64,000 nucleotides of DNA, taken from Phycisphaerae bacterium (GTDB taxonomy: Bacteria; Planctomycetota; Phycisphaerae; Sedimentisphaerales; SM23-30). Position 1 is the first letter of the stretch. Every line of letters starts with the position of its first letter. Below the pieces are notes generated by a model, which was not told where the DNA came from, did no database searches, and saw only the letters and a list, made by a program, of their open reading frames with translations. Shown here one piece after another: positions 44,434 to 52,773 of this stretch. Made by a program: the position numbers and the translations under genes. The DNA is taken from NCBI GenBank assembly GCA_016342495.1, contig JAEIOG010000005.1:16432-80431 (forward strand), read 5' to 3'.

Positions 44434-45954
44434 TTATTTATTACGTGACAAAAATGATTTAAGCAATGTCTTTTCGTCTCTATTAATAAACACGAAATAA
44501 CAAGAAGGAAAATATACTATTGCACCGATAATGGCAACAATAGCTAACCTTGGCATTGTTGCCAAGAAAAAATAATTACATAATAATTTTGCTAAAGCAA
44601 ATACAATTGCAAATGCAATGCAACCAGCAACTATTTCCATAAAATATGTTTTCTTAGAAGTACCCGTTATTATCGCAGCGTATATAGTTGTAAAAAATAA
44701 ATTTTTAATTGTTAAACAAATCAACAGTGAAATCCCGACACCATACAGGCCTAAATCAGTGTTCGTAACAAGAATTATTGACAACAATGCATTAACAAAC
44801 CCTAAAACTAAAGTAACTAAAGCAGGTAGTTTGGCCTTATTCAGCCCTCTAAAAATTGCACTGCATGGTCTTGTTGAAATCGACACCAACCATGGTATCA
44901 TAATGATCAAGAGCAATGGTGCTAAATCTACAAATTCATCACCAAGCCATCTTTGCAACACCGGATTAGCTAGCCCACACACCAAACCTATTGGATATGC
45001 CATAATCAAACAAATAAACTTCAATGTTCTTTTTAATTGCATAGCAAGCAAAACAAATTCATTTTTAGCAATATATTTATATGCAATCGGAGCAAAGACA
45101 TTGGTTATCGAAGCGCCTAATAATGAGAATAACATAACAAGCTCAGCAATTGGACCGTATTGACCTCCCTGTTCAGAACCAAGAAAAACATTAATCACTA
45201 TATAAGTAATGCTAATATAGAAAATAGCCCCTACAGACTCAACAACAATCCACGCACTCAAGCCACTCATTTGCTTCAGTGCCTTACGACTAAATAACCG
45301 AGGATTGATAGTCAATTGTGGCACAAGTTGTCTGGAAATAATCATGAACGATATCAGCAAAAATAGTGCCATTGTCAAATAGGAAATCCCAAAATACACC
45401 AGCGAAGGTTTCAAACAGACAAAGCAAATAACCAAAACCCCAACTCTTAATGATTTACCAAGAACCTGATTTATATTCTGTAAGTAAAATTTATTGGTTA
45501 TCATAATGCTGACCATAAATGGACTTGATATTGCCATAATAAATGAACCTACAATAACCATAAAACAAAGCCAACTAGAAGCAAGTTCGTGGCCTGGAGG
45601 AACATTAAAAAAATAGCTAAAACACACAGAAATAACAATAACAGGGACAAACAACCCTCCACACAAAAGTAAAAGAGCTCCTAGTGCCGTATTAAAATAA
45701 ATATTGCTCTCAACAAGGTCGTCTTTATTAAAGCTTACAGTAACAAATCTCCCTACTGATTGCGAGATAGAACTTGTTAATAAGTTAAAATACGTTATTA
45801 ATGAAGTAACAAGAGGTATTATGCCATATACTTCAACTTCTAATGTTTTTATCAAATAAGGAGTAAGCCAAATGGTAATAATAGCGCTAATAAAAATTGC
45901 CAGAAAATTGCTGCCAACATTTATAATTAGGTTTTTCTTAGCATTAGTGGACAT
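44434..45954 (-). CDS. Wzx-type oligosaccharide flippase (MOP/MATE superfamily)
   Basis: 506 residues with about 12-14 hydrophobic segments spread over the whole length. It starts KKNLIINVGSNFLAIFISAIITIWLTPYLIKTLEVEVYGI, the opening of polysaccharide flippases. It should translocate lipid-linked repeat units across the inner membrane before polymerisation. AT-rich, like its neighbours. Its start lies six bases after the stop of the Wzy-like gene, so they are co-transcribed. Confidence 0.88.
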   Translation of the reverse strand: MSTNAKKNLIINVGSNFLAIFISAIITIWLTPYLIKTLEVEVYGIIPLVTSLITYFNLLTSSISQSVGRFVTVSFNKDDLVESNIYFNTALGALLLLCGGLFVPVIVISVCFSYFFNVPPGHELASSWLCFMVIVGSFIMAISSPFMVSIMITNKFYLQNINQVLGKSLRVGVLVICFVCLKPSLVYFGISYLTMALFLLISFMIISRQLVPQLTINPRLFSRKALKQMSGLSAWIVVESVGAIFYISITYIVINVFLGSEQGGQYGPIAELVMLFSLLGASITNVFAPIAYKYIAKNEFVLLAMQLKRTLKFICLIMAYPIGLVCGLANPVLQRWLGDEFVDLAPLLLIIMIPWLVSISTRPCSAIFRGLNKAKLPALVTLVLGFVNALLSIILVTNTDLGLYGVGISLLICLTIKNLFFTTIYAAIITGTSKKTYFMEIVAGCIAFAIVFALAKLLCNYFFLATMPRLAIVAIIGAIVYFPSCYFVFINRDEKTLLKSFLSRNK

Positions 45955-45960
45955 ATGATA

Positions 45961-47337
45961 TCATTCAATATTAAGTGTATTTAAATCATTACCGTTGCAA
46001 TAACTGTAAAAGTGATATTGCTTACGCTGATAGCTTATTCCACATAAAATCCCCATATAAGCAGCCCAGATAGCGACTAACTCTACATTCCACAAGAAGT
46101 CTGCTGTTAATTCAAAAATCAAATGATTAACCAAGGCAGCTACCCCCATATAAACTATAGCCTTTTGCAGTTGCCTTGTTTCATTCAAACAACTAGAAAC
46201 TCCTATAATGATTAAATATATAAGAAGCGACAGGTAAAGAATTGCACCTATTATACCGGTCCGAAGCAACATCATGATATACCCGTTATCTGATAATTGA
46301 AAGGTAATTCTTGAAGCTCCCTCACCAAAAACAATGGATTCCTTGGCTGCTTCAAAACTTTTTTCCCAAAGGGCATAACGAGAGTAAATACCTTCCTCAA
46401 CAGCACCTTCCTGGCCAGCTAAAACATCTTTTACTCTTTCATTCAAAGGTAAACTATGAATATTTACTTTGACCAAAAAATATAAGACAATAACCATAAA
46501 CATCACAAATAAAATCCCAATTTTTGAATTCCCCTTCAAAGACATAATTAATACCATAAATGTTACAATTACAAAAGCACCTAATGAAGTCCTTGAACCG
46601 GTAGTAATCAAAACAGCAAAACCTATAAATAAGTACAAAACAATATGCCAAAATCGATATCTTCCCTTTAGGTATATTGCAGAAGTAAGTGATGTAGTAC
46701 CCAAAAAAACAAGTCCATATCCAAACATATTAGGATTACCAAAAGTACCTGCAACCCTCGAATAAATACTGCTTGTTTCGATTTCCAGTCTCGTATATTC
46801 TACAGCATAAAGTTTTTCGATAATACCTGAAGCCATATACGGGAAAAACTTCTGCACGAAAGCCAATAAACCTGCTAGAAAAACCCAGCTCATTATCCAG
46901 AAAGCAAATTGCCTCACCTGCTTATCTTTCCAGACAAAAGAAGAAGCTACCGAAGCAATCACAACCGCCCTGACAAAAGATACCGCCAAATTAAAATCTT
47001 TCAAAAAAAATGGTATCTTTCCAATAGCCACATTTATAAAAGTTGAAATAACAAGCACAAAAGTCAATAAAAGCATTAAAATACTAAAAACTTTATTAGC
47101 CGAAGAAAAAATGAACCCATTTTGATATCTTCCCAAATACAATCTGCTAAAGAAAAGGTAGACAATTATAAAATCTACCACTCGAAAGGGGGGAAGTGAC
47201 ATAGTTGGCGTAGACCTGGGACCAAAGAACAACATACCCAAAAGCAAAGCAGCCCAAAAGCCATCGTGCTTAATCTTATTCTCATAGACAGGGTCATCGT
47301 AGCTCAGAAATGTATTATCCAACATATTATTCATCAT
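45961..47337 (-). CDS. O-antigen ligase / Wzy-type polymerase family membrane protein
   Basis: 458 residues, about 11-12 hydrophobic segments. A large periplasmic loop near 300-350 contains RVKDVLAGQEGAVEEGIYSRYALWEKSFEAAKESIVFGEG. The segment TGSRTSLGAFVIV and the loop placement match the Wzy_C family. Either a polymerase joining repeat units or a WaaL-like ligase; the neighbouring flippase favours polymerase. Two ATGs occur in tandem at the start (47337 and 47334). Confidence 0.82.
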   Translation of the reverse strand: MMNNMLDNTFLSYDDPVYENKIKHDGFWAALLLGMLFFGPRSTPTMSLPPFRVVDFIIVYLFFSRLYLGRYQNGFIFSSANKVFSILMLLLTFVLVISTFINVAIGKIPFFLKDFNLAVSFVRAVVIASVASSFVWKDKQVRQFAFWIMSWVFLAGLLAFVQKFFPYMASGIIEKLYAVEYTRLEIETSSIYSRVAGTFGNPNMFGYGLVFLGTTSLTSAIYLKGRYRFWHIVLYLFIGFAVLITTGSRTSLGAFVIVTFMVLIMSLKGNSKIGILFVMFMVIVLYFLVKVNIHSLPLNERVKDVLAGQEGAVEEGIYSRYALWEKSFEAAKESIVFGEGASRITFQLSDNGYIMMLLRTGIIGAILYLSLLIYLIIIGVSSCLNETRQLQKAIVYMGVAALVNHLIFELTADFLWNVELVAIWAAYMGILCGISYQRKQYHFYSYCNGNDLNTLNIE

Positions 47338-47576
47338 ATAATCTCATTACTTCCATAAAAATAATTTTCATATTAATTTTACTAAAGAATTCGTATTTCG
47401 GGTTACAATAAACCGATAATGCGAGATTAGCTTTTTGAGAGGCGACATTAAGAAAATCAATAGATAAATCAATGCCCACTCGCATAATAAACAGTTAAAT
47501 GCTTTATCATCCACTGATAAATAGAAAAAACAACCAACTCCAAAACATCCAACCCGGATATCATCAAAAAAACTAA

Positions 47577-48245
47577 TCATCCGCCAATTGTCGCACTGAC
47601 GGTTTCGCTCCAGGGGCCTTTTTGGCCATTGGTTTTGACCCATCTTAGCATATAGTGGGCGGTTTTGCCACCATCGGCACCATCATATTCGACGATATAA
47701 GGGCTGGCGGTATCTAAGGTCACAAAACTGAGTTCATCGGGGCCAATCGGGGCCGGATCCCCGGGTACGCTGACTTTGACCCAGATCTCACAGCCCATCA
47801 CCCCGGCAGGTTTAGCCCGGCGGGTGGGAGTAGCTTCATCGACAAAACGAATTTCATGCCGCAGCCGCTGGGAAGTATCGACACTGCCAATCGGACGGGT
47901 TTCAATACCACCGCTGTGGTGGTTCTGGCCTGGCACGGTTATGCCCAAAGCCGTCTTTTCAGTATTATCGACGACCGGGCTGGCCTGCAATTGCCGCACC
48001 AGGGCCCGCGCTGCTGATTCGGCCTGAGTCCGGGCCGCATTTTTGGTCTGCCGAGCTGCCTGTGCTGCCTGCCGGGCGGCGATATGGGTGTCCATGGCAT
48101 TGGCAAAGGCCGCCAGATCGTTGATAATCGGGGCTATATCGGCGGTTTCAAGCCCCAGATCGGCCAAATGCTCATTGGCATAAGCAGTAAAATTCTGCAA
48201 CCAAAGCTGGAATTCCGCATCACCGCGAGGAATATAATCACTCAT
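47577..48245 (-). CDS. GC-rich orphan protein with helical N-terminus and FnIII-like C-terminus
   Basis: 222 residues from the ATG at 48245, with AAAGGG upstream; a TTG at 48263 is less likely. Not a polysaccharide enzyme. Residues ~1-95 are helical and Ala/Gln-rich (DTHIAARQAAQAARQTKNAA). The middle has LGITVPGQNHHSG and RLRHEIRFVDEATPTRRAKP. The end (about 140-222) is beta-rich and FnIII-like (ASPYIVEYDGADGGK, YMLRWVKTNGQKGPWSETV). There is no signal peptide. Similar unassigned proteins occur scattered in bacterial genomes, and I know of no function. It is much GC-richer than the Wzy gene beside it, so it probably arrived separately. A 21-bp minisatellite lies just upstream. Confidence 0.7.
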   Translation of the reverse strand: MSDYIPRGDAEFQLWLQNFTAYANEHLADLGLETADIAPIINDLAAFANAMDTHIAARQAAQAARQTKNAARTQAESAARALVRQLQASPVVDNTEKTALGITVPGQNHHSGGIETRPIGSVDTSQRLRHEIRFVDEATPTRRAKPAGVMGCEIWVKVSVPGDPAPIGPDELSFVTLDTASPYIVEYDGADGGKTAHYMLRWVKTNGQKGPWSETVSATIGG

Positions 48246-48641
48246 AAAATCACCCTTTTTCAATTATAACCTTTATTTTGCCAGATAATTATACTTGGCC
48301 GACCGGGATATTTCAAAGCAATAGCTCTGGCAAAGTCATATTTTCAGTTAAATCACCTTTATTATGGCGAAAACAGGGTTTTAATAAGCAAGCAAGCCTT
48401 ATTTATTATAATTCAAACAATAAATATTGCCCAACGCATCACTTGTTGATGTCAACGCGTCGATCGTTGGAGACAACGAGTCACTAGTTGCAACCAACAC
48501 ACTGCTCGTTGATGCCAACGCGTCACTCGTTGGTATCCACTCATCACTCGTTGGTGTCAACGCGTCACTCGTTGGCGTCAACCTGTCGCCCGTTGGAGTC
48601 AACGGGGCATTCGAATAACTCTAACAATTTGCCAAAAGAAT
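48246..48641. other. Spacer holding the minisatellite
   Basis: 396 bases between the orphan gene and the methyltransferase. The tandem array at 48432-48605 fills nearly half. Short frames run through the array on both strands only because the unit length is a multiple of three; none has a ribosome-binding site. Confidence 0.55.
48432..48605. repeat. 21-bp tandem repeat (minisatellite), about 8.3 units
   Basis: Eight consecutive 21-base units plus six bases. The consensus is CAACGCGTCACTCGTTGGTGT, and units differ by one to seven substitutions. Each unit contains GTTG and CAAC in inverted orientation. Because 21 is divisible by three, several frames on both strands stay open as seven-residue repeats (for example TSDALTP on the minus strand), but no start signals support translation. 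Confidence 0.85.
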
Positions 48642-49532
48642 TCATATCCTTTGGTTATCCTTTTTATTTTGCAGAACAATCACCGTCGAAAAGACATTTC
48701 TGCCATGTTTTTGGAGATATTGCCACTTGAGCAGTTTTATCGCAAATGGGGTATAAGCGAGAATGGCCTTGATAAGATTTCGCTTGCAACTGCGGCCTTT
48801 GGTCAAAAAACGTTCGCGGGTATATAATTCATCGGCATGGGCGACCTGCTCCTGGGAAATAATTTCCAGCCCGTATTTCTTGGCGATATAATCGCTGGTA
48901 GCCATTCCCATAAAATGCAAATGATCGGGCACTTCCCAGTCAAAAACACTGCCACGCTGCACGCCGGCGGCGAACTGGCCGGTCTTGATGACAAAAAGGC
49001 CATTAGCATTTAACAAAGACTTGACCGCGACAAATAATTTGTCATAAGAATAAATGTGGCTCAGGACATCGATCAAAGTAATCACATCATATTTTTTATC
49101 GGTTTGGAATTCCTCGATGGGTTTTTCAATAATATCACAGCCGGTATGCTCGCGGGCATAGGTAGCCCGGGCGGTATTTAGTTCCAGGCCATCGCATTGT
49201 TTTATGCCGCACTGCTTTGCCAGAGTCAACAGATGCCCGGTGCCACAGCCAATATCCAGCAGGCTCTTAGCTTTCTGGAAAGCGGGCTTGACCAGCGGGA
49301 AAAGTTCCTGATAATAAATTTCGCGGGCAATGGAATAGTGCTCAGGGTCAATCACGGTGATATCAGCCAGTTTATTGGCGGCAACCTGCTGGAAACGCTG
49401 TTTTTCAGATTGCGGAAATGGCGATATGAACATCAACTCACAATTATCACAGGCCAGCATATCATAACCATTGGTCGCAAACAGTTTATGGTTTGCGGTG
49501 CTATTACATAATGGGCATTGATCTTGATTCAT
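48642..49532 (-). CDS. SAM-dependent methyltransferase with N-terminal zinc-ribbon-like motif
   Basis: 296 residues from ATG 49532, supported by AAGGGGA seven bases before it. A CxxC pair (C6, C9) and a second (C28, C31) form a probable zinc ribbon. A class I methyltransferase follows, with motif I LLDIGCGTGH (91-100), YDVITLIDVLSHI and LNANGLFVIKTG. This two-part layout is frequent in methyltransferases of sugar and surface-glycan loci (C- or O-methylation of a nucleotide sugar or chain end). Immediately downstream of Gmd in the operon direction. The target is unknown. Confidence 0.85.
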   Translation of the reverse strand: MNQDQCPLCNSTANHKLFATNGYDMLACDNCELMFISPFPQSEKQRFQQVAANKLADITVIDPEHYSIAREIYYQELFPLVKPAFQKAKSLLDIGCGTGHLLTLAKQCGIKQCDGLELNTARATYAREHTGCDIIEKPIEEFQTDKKYDVITLIDVLSHIYSYDKLFVAVKSLLNANGLFVIKTGQFAAGVQRGSVFDWEVPDHLHFMGMATSDYIAKKYGLEIISQEQVAHADELYTRERFLTKGRSCKRNLIKAILAYTPFAIKLLKWQYLQKHGRNVFSTVIVLQNKKDNQRI

Positions 49533-49591
49533 AGTTCCCCTTGGTATTTGGGCAAAATGCAAGTCAGTGTAAAGTTAATATCCCAGAGAAA

Positions 49592-50599
49592 TCAGGCTTT
49601 ACCATGATCTTGAATGAGTTTTTCATGTTCAGCGATTTTCAGATCCGAATCGGTCATCATCTGGGCCAGCTGTTTAAATGAGACTTCAGGGCTCCAGTTC
49701 AATTGTTTTCTGGCCTTGGAGGCATCACCCAGCAATAAATCCACTTCGGTCGGTCGGAAATATCTTGGATCGATCTCTACATATTTCTGCCAGTCCAGGT
49801 CAAGATGGCCAAAAACTTCATCCAGAAACTCTCTAACTGAATAAGTCTCACCGGTGGAAATCACATAGTCTTCAGCTTTGTCCTGCTGAAGCATCAGCCA
49901 CATAGCTTCGACATAATCACCGGCAAAGCCCCAATCGCGTTTGGCTTCGATATTACCGAGATAAAGTTTGTCCTGCAGGCCCAATTTGATCCGGGTAGCG
50001 GCACGGGTGATTTTACGAGTTACAAAAGTTTCACCCCGACGCGGGGATTCATGATTAAACAGAATACCATTACAGGCATACAAATCATAAGCCTCACGAT
50101 AATTTACCGTCTGCCAGTAGCTATAGACCTTGGCACAGCCATAGGGACTGCGGGGATAAAAAGGTGTCTTTTCAGTTTGGGGGGTTTCGATGACCTTGCC
50201 AAACATTTCGCTGCTGGATGCCTGATAGAAACGGGCAGGTTTATCCATTTTACGAATTGCCTCAAGCAATCGCAAAGAACCCAGGGCATCGGTATTGACG
50301 GTAAAAATCGGCTGATCAAAGCTGACCCGAACATGACTTTGAGCGCCAAGATTATAAACTTCATCCGGCTGAGTATCCTGCAGGATGCTGGCTAAGTTAC
50401 TGCCATCGGTAAGATCGCCGTAAATCAATTCCAGATTAGGCTGATCATGAGGGTCCTGGTATAAATGGTCGATTCTATTAGTATTAAAAGAAGAACTTCT
50501 CCTGATAATACCATAGACTTTATAGCCTTTGCCAAGTAATAGTTCAGCGAGATAAGAGCCATCCTGGCCGGTAATTCCTGTTATTAAAGCTTTTTTCAT
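49592..50599 (-). CDS. gmd: GDP-mannose 4,6-dehydratase
   Basis: 335 residues. NADP-binding [40 protein letters not shown], the catalytic TSS/YxxxK region as [11 protein letters not shown] and [15 protein letters not shown], and [19 protein letters not shown] are all Gmd signatures. It makes GDP-4-keto-6-deoxymannose, the branch point to GDP-L-fucose. It acts between ManC and Fcl, both encoded just upstream. Ribosome-binding site AAGG. Confidence 0.95.
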   Translation of the reverse strand: MKKALITGITGQDGSYLAELLLGKGYKVYGIIRRSSSFNTNRIDHLYQDPHDQPNLELIYGDLTDGSNLASILQDTQPDEVYNLGAQSHVRVSFDQPIFTVNTDALGSLRLLEAIRKMDKPARFYQASSSEMFGKVIETPQTEKTPFYPRSPYGCAKVYSYWQTVNYREAYDLYACNGILFNHESPRRGETFVTRKITRAATRIKLGLQDKLYLGNIEAKRDWGFAGDYVEAMWLMLQQDKAEDYVISTGETYSVREFLDEVFGHLDLDWQKYVEIDPRYFRPTEVDLLLGDASKARKQLNWSPEVSFKQLAQMMTDSDLKIAEHEKLIQDHGKA

Positions 50600-50657
50600 A
50601 AGATACCTTCAATCTAAAATTATTAATTAATTATCAGTTCTAATCCGGGCTGATATT

Positions 50658-51743
50658 TTACAAATATTTTTCATGTTCAGCATTTGCCATATTTTCAAGC
50701 ACCTGCTTAAGTTTGTCTGTTTTATCACGATGACATACCAGAGTCGTCTTTTCAGTTTCAACTATTACCAGATTATCCACATCGATAGCAACAATAGCAT
50801 GGTCTGGCATTTCACTGATAATGATATTATTGGAACTGTCGAGAATCTCACAGCAGGTATTATCAATTATTCGATTATTATTTATATCTGGTTCCGCAAT
50901 AATTTCGGCTAAGGCCTGATATGAACCGACATCTTTCCACTTACAATCCAGTTCCAGCATATAAACATTTTCAGCTCTTTCCATAATACCATAATCGATA
51001 CTTATTTTCATAAGCTGATGAAATTCAGCATTTAATGTTGATACAAAAGATTCGGTCTGCCAGGTGCCGGCAATAATCTTTAGAATTTTGTGGTTTTCCG
51101 GCAAATACCGGGCAATCAAGGCATTGATGGTAGCAACCCGCCAGGCGAACATCCCGCTGTTCCAACTGTATTGGCGGGACTTTAGATATTGCCTGGCAGT
51201 TTCGGCATCTGGTTTTTCTTTAAATTCGGCGACCGTAAAGACCTTATTATCAATATCAGAAGCTGACCCATGTTTGAGATAGCCAAAACCGGTATGCGGT
51301 GCATCTGGTTTTATCGCAAAGGTTATCAATGCTTCGGGCTTATCAGCAATAAATTTCAAGCCATATTTTATGGCATCCTGTAAAGTTTCAGCAGGTTCGA
51401 TTATCTGGTCGGCACCAAAAACAGCCATCGTAGCCTCCGGATCATTTTTGGAAATGATGGCCGCAGCTAGTCCAATAGCATTTAAAGTGTCACGTCCGAC
51501 CGGTTCACCAATAATATTTTTGGGGGGTATATCAGACAAATGCTCACGTACAACAGAAACATATTCCTGATTAGTAATAACAATAATATTCTCAACCTCA
51601 AAAACTGGCTTAATGCGATCAACACAAAGTTGCAAAAGCGATTTACCATTAAAAATATCTATCATTTGTTTGGGCCGGGCCTTTCGGCTCAAAGGCCACA
51701 GACGCTGTCCGGAACCACCGGCCATTATAACTGCATAATTCAT
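50658..51743 (-). CDS. manC: Mannose-1-phosphate guanylyltransferase (monofunctional)
   Basis: 361 residues. The nucleotidyltransferase signature is AVIMAGGSGQRLWPLSRKARPKQ, followed by IGEPVGRDTLNAIGLAA, FGADQIIEP, TGFGYLKHG, FKEKPDAETA and YSWNSGMFAWR. It makes GDP-mannose from mannose-1-phosphate and GTP. The C-terminal cupin isomerase domain of bifunctional ManC/AlgA (~475 residues) is absent, so phosphomannose isomerase must be encoded elsewhere. It feeds Gmd and Fcl on either side. Confidence 0.92.
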   Translation of the reverse strand: MNYAVIMAGGSGQRLWPLSRKARPKQMIDIFNGKSLLQLCVDRIKPVFEVENIIVITNQEYVSVVREHLSDIPPKNIIGEPVGRDTLNAIGLAAAIISKNDPEATMAVFGADQIIEPAETLQDAIKYGLKFIADKPEALITFAIKPDAPHTGFGYLKHGSASDIDNKVFTVAEFKEKPDAETARQYLKSRQYSWNSGMFAWRVATINALIARYLPENHKILKIIAGTWQTESFVSTLNAEFHQLMKISIDYGIMERAENVYMLELDCKWKDVGSYQALAEIIAEPDINNNRIIDNTCCEILDSSNNIIISEMPDHAIVAIDVDNLVIVETEKTTLVCHRDKTDKLKQVLENMANAEHEKYL

Positions 51744-51761
51744 ATCATTGTCCGCATTTGT

Positions 51762-52739
51762 TTATTTGAAGGTGGCCTTACGTTTCAGAAAATCGGCATA
51801 GGCAATTCCAATGCCCTGCTCGATATCGATTGACGGTTTCCAGCCCAGATTGAAAATTTTATTACTGTCCATAAATTTACGCGGTGTGCCATCGGGCTTG
51901 GAAGAATCCCAAACAATCTCACCTTGATAGCCAACAATATCAGAGACTTTTTTAGCAAGATCCTTGATAGTAAATTCCGAACCACTGCCAATATTAATCA
52001 GCGGAGGGCTATCTTCAAGACCAACAACTTTAGAATAATCCTGATCAGGCAGATTCAAGAGAAAAATACAGGCTGCCGCTAAATCTTCATTAAATAAAAA
52101 TTCACGGTAAGGACTTCCAGTCCCCCATAATTGAACAGTAGGAGAAGTAGATTCTTTGGCCTCATGCATTTTACGAATGATGGCAGGCAATACATGAGAG
52201 TTTTGCAAATCATAATTATCACCAGGACCATATAAGTTAGTTGGCATTGCTGCAATATAACGCGTTCCATATTGACGATTGTAAGTCCAGCATTGCTCAA
52301 TACCTCCTATTTTAGCAATGGCATAGGGGCGATTAGTTGGCTCCAGATATCCGGAGAGCAGATGCTCTTCCTTAATGGGCTGAGGAGCCAATTTGGGGTA
52401 GATACATGAGGAACCTAAAAACAACAATCTTTTAACGCCACACAAATAAGAACTATGAATAATATTATTCTGGATCATTATATTTTCATAATAGAACTGG
52501 GCCGGGTAAATATTATTGGCATAAATACCACCTACTTTAGCCGCCGCCTGAAAAACATAATCCGGTTTTTCTTCTTCAAAAAATGTCAGAGTTTGCTTTT
52601 GATCAATAAGATTGAGATCAGGATAATTAGCAGTTAAAAGATTATTATATCCCAGTGATTTCAACTTACGGTATATGGCATTGCCAACCAGGCCAATATG
52701 ACCTGCAATATAAATTTTAGCATCTTTGTGCATAAACAT
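51762..52739 (-). CDS. fcl: GDP-L-fucose synthase
   Basis: 325 residues. Bifunctional 3,5-epimerase/4-reductase of the SDR family (DAKIYIAGHIGLVGNAIYRKL, LFLGSSCIYPKLAPQPIKEEHLLSG, YAIAKIGGIEQCWTYNRQYG, PTNLYGPGDNYD). It converts the Gmd product to GDP-L-fucose with NADPH. The Ser-Tyr-Lys triad is present (GSSCIYP; PYAIAK). GGAG lies six bases before the first ATG (52739). Adjacent to ManC and Gmd. Confidence 0.94.
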   Translation of the reverse strand: MFMHKDAKIYIAGHIGLVGNAIYRKLKSLGYNNLLTANYPDLNLIDQKQTLTFFEEEKPDYVFQAAAKVGGIYANNIYPAQFYYENIMIQNNIIHSSYLCGVKRLLFLGSSCIYPKLAPQPIKEEHLLSGYLEPTNRPYAIAKIGGIEQCWTYNRQYGTRYIAAMPTNLYGPGDNYDLQNSHVLPAIIRKMHEAKESTSPTVQLWGTGSPYREFLFNEDLAAACIFLLNLPDQDYSKVVGLEDSPPLINIGSGSEFTIKDLAKKVSDIVGYQGEIVWDSSKPDGTPRKFMDSNKIFNLGWKPSIDIEQGIGIAYADFLKRKATFK

Positions 52740-52773
52740 TAAAAACTCCAGTTTATTCGTTAATATTACGATA

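Noticed and set aside
47368..47643. 91-residue minus-strand reading frame after the orphan gene
   Set aside because: It overlaps the end of the orphan gene in another frame, has no ribosome-binding site and its sequence is not protein-like.
47577..48245. Prophage gene
   Set aside because: The FnIII-like end could suggest a phage structural protein, but no other phage gene is nearby.
48399..48602. Heptapeptide-repeat coding gene
   Set aside because: The frame is open only because the repeat unit is a multiple of three. The opposite strand is equally open and neither has a ribosome-binding site.
48432..48605. CRISPR array
   Set aside because: The units are contiguous 21-base repeats without unique spacers, and there are no cas genes.
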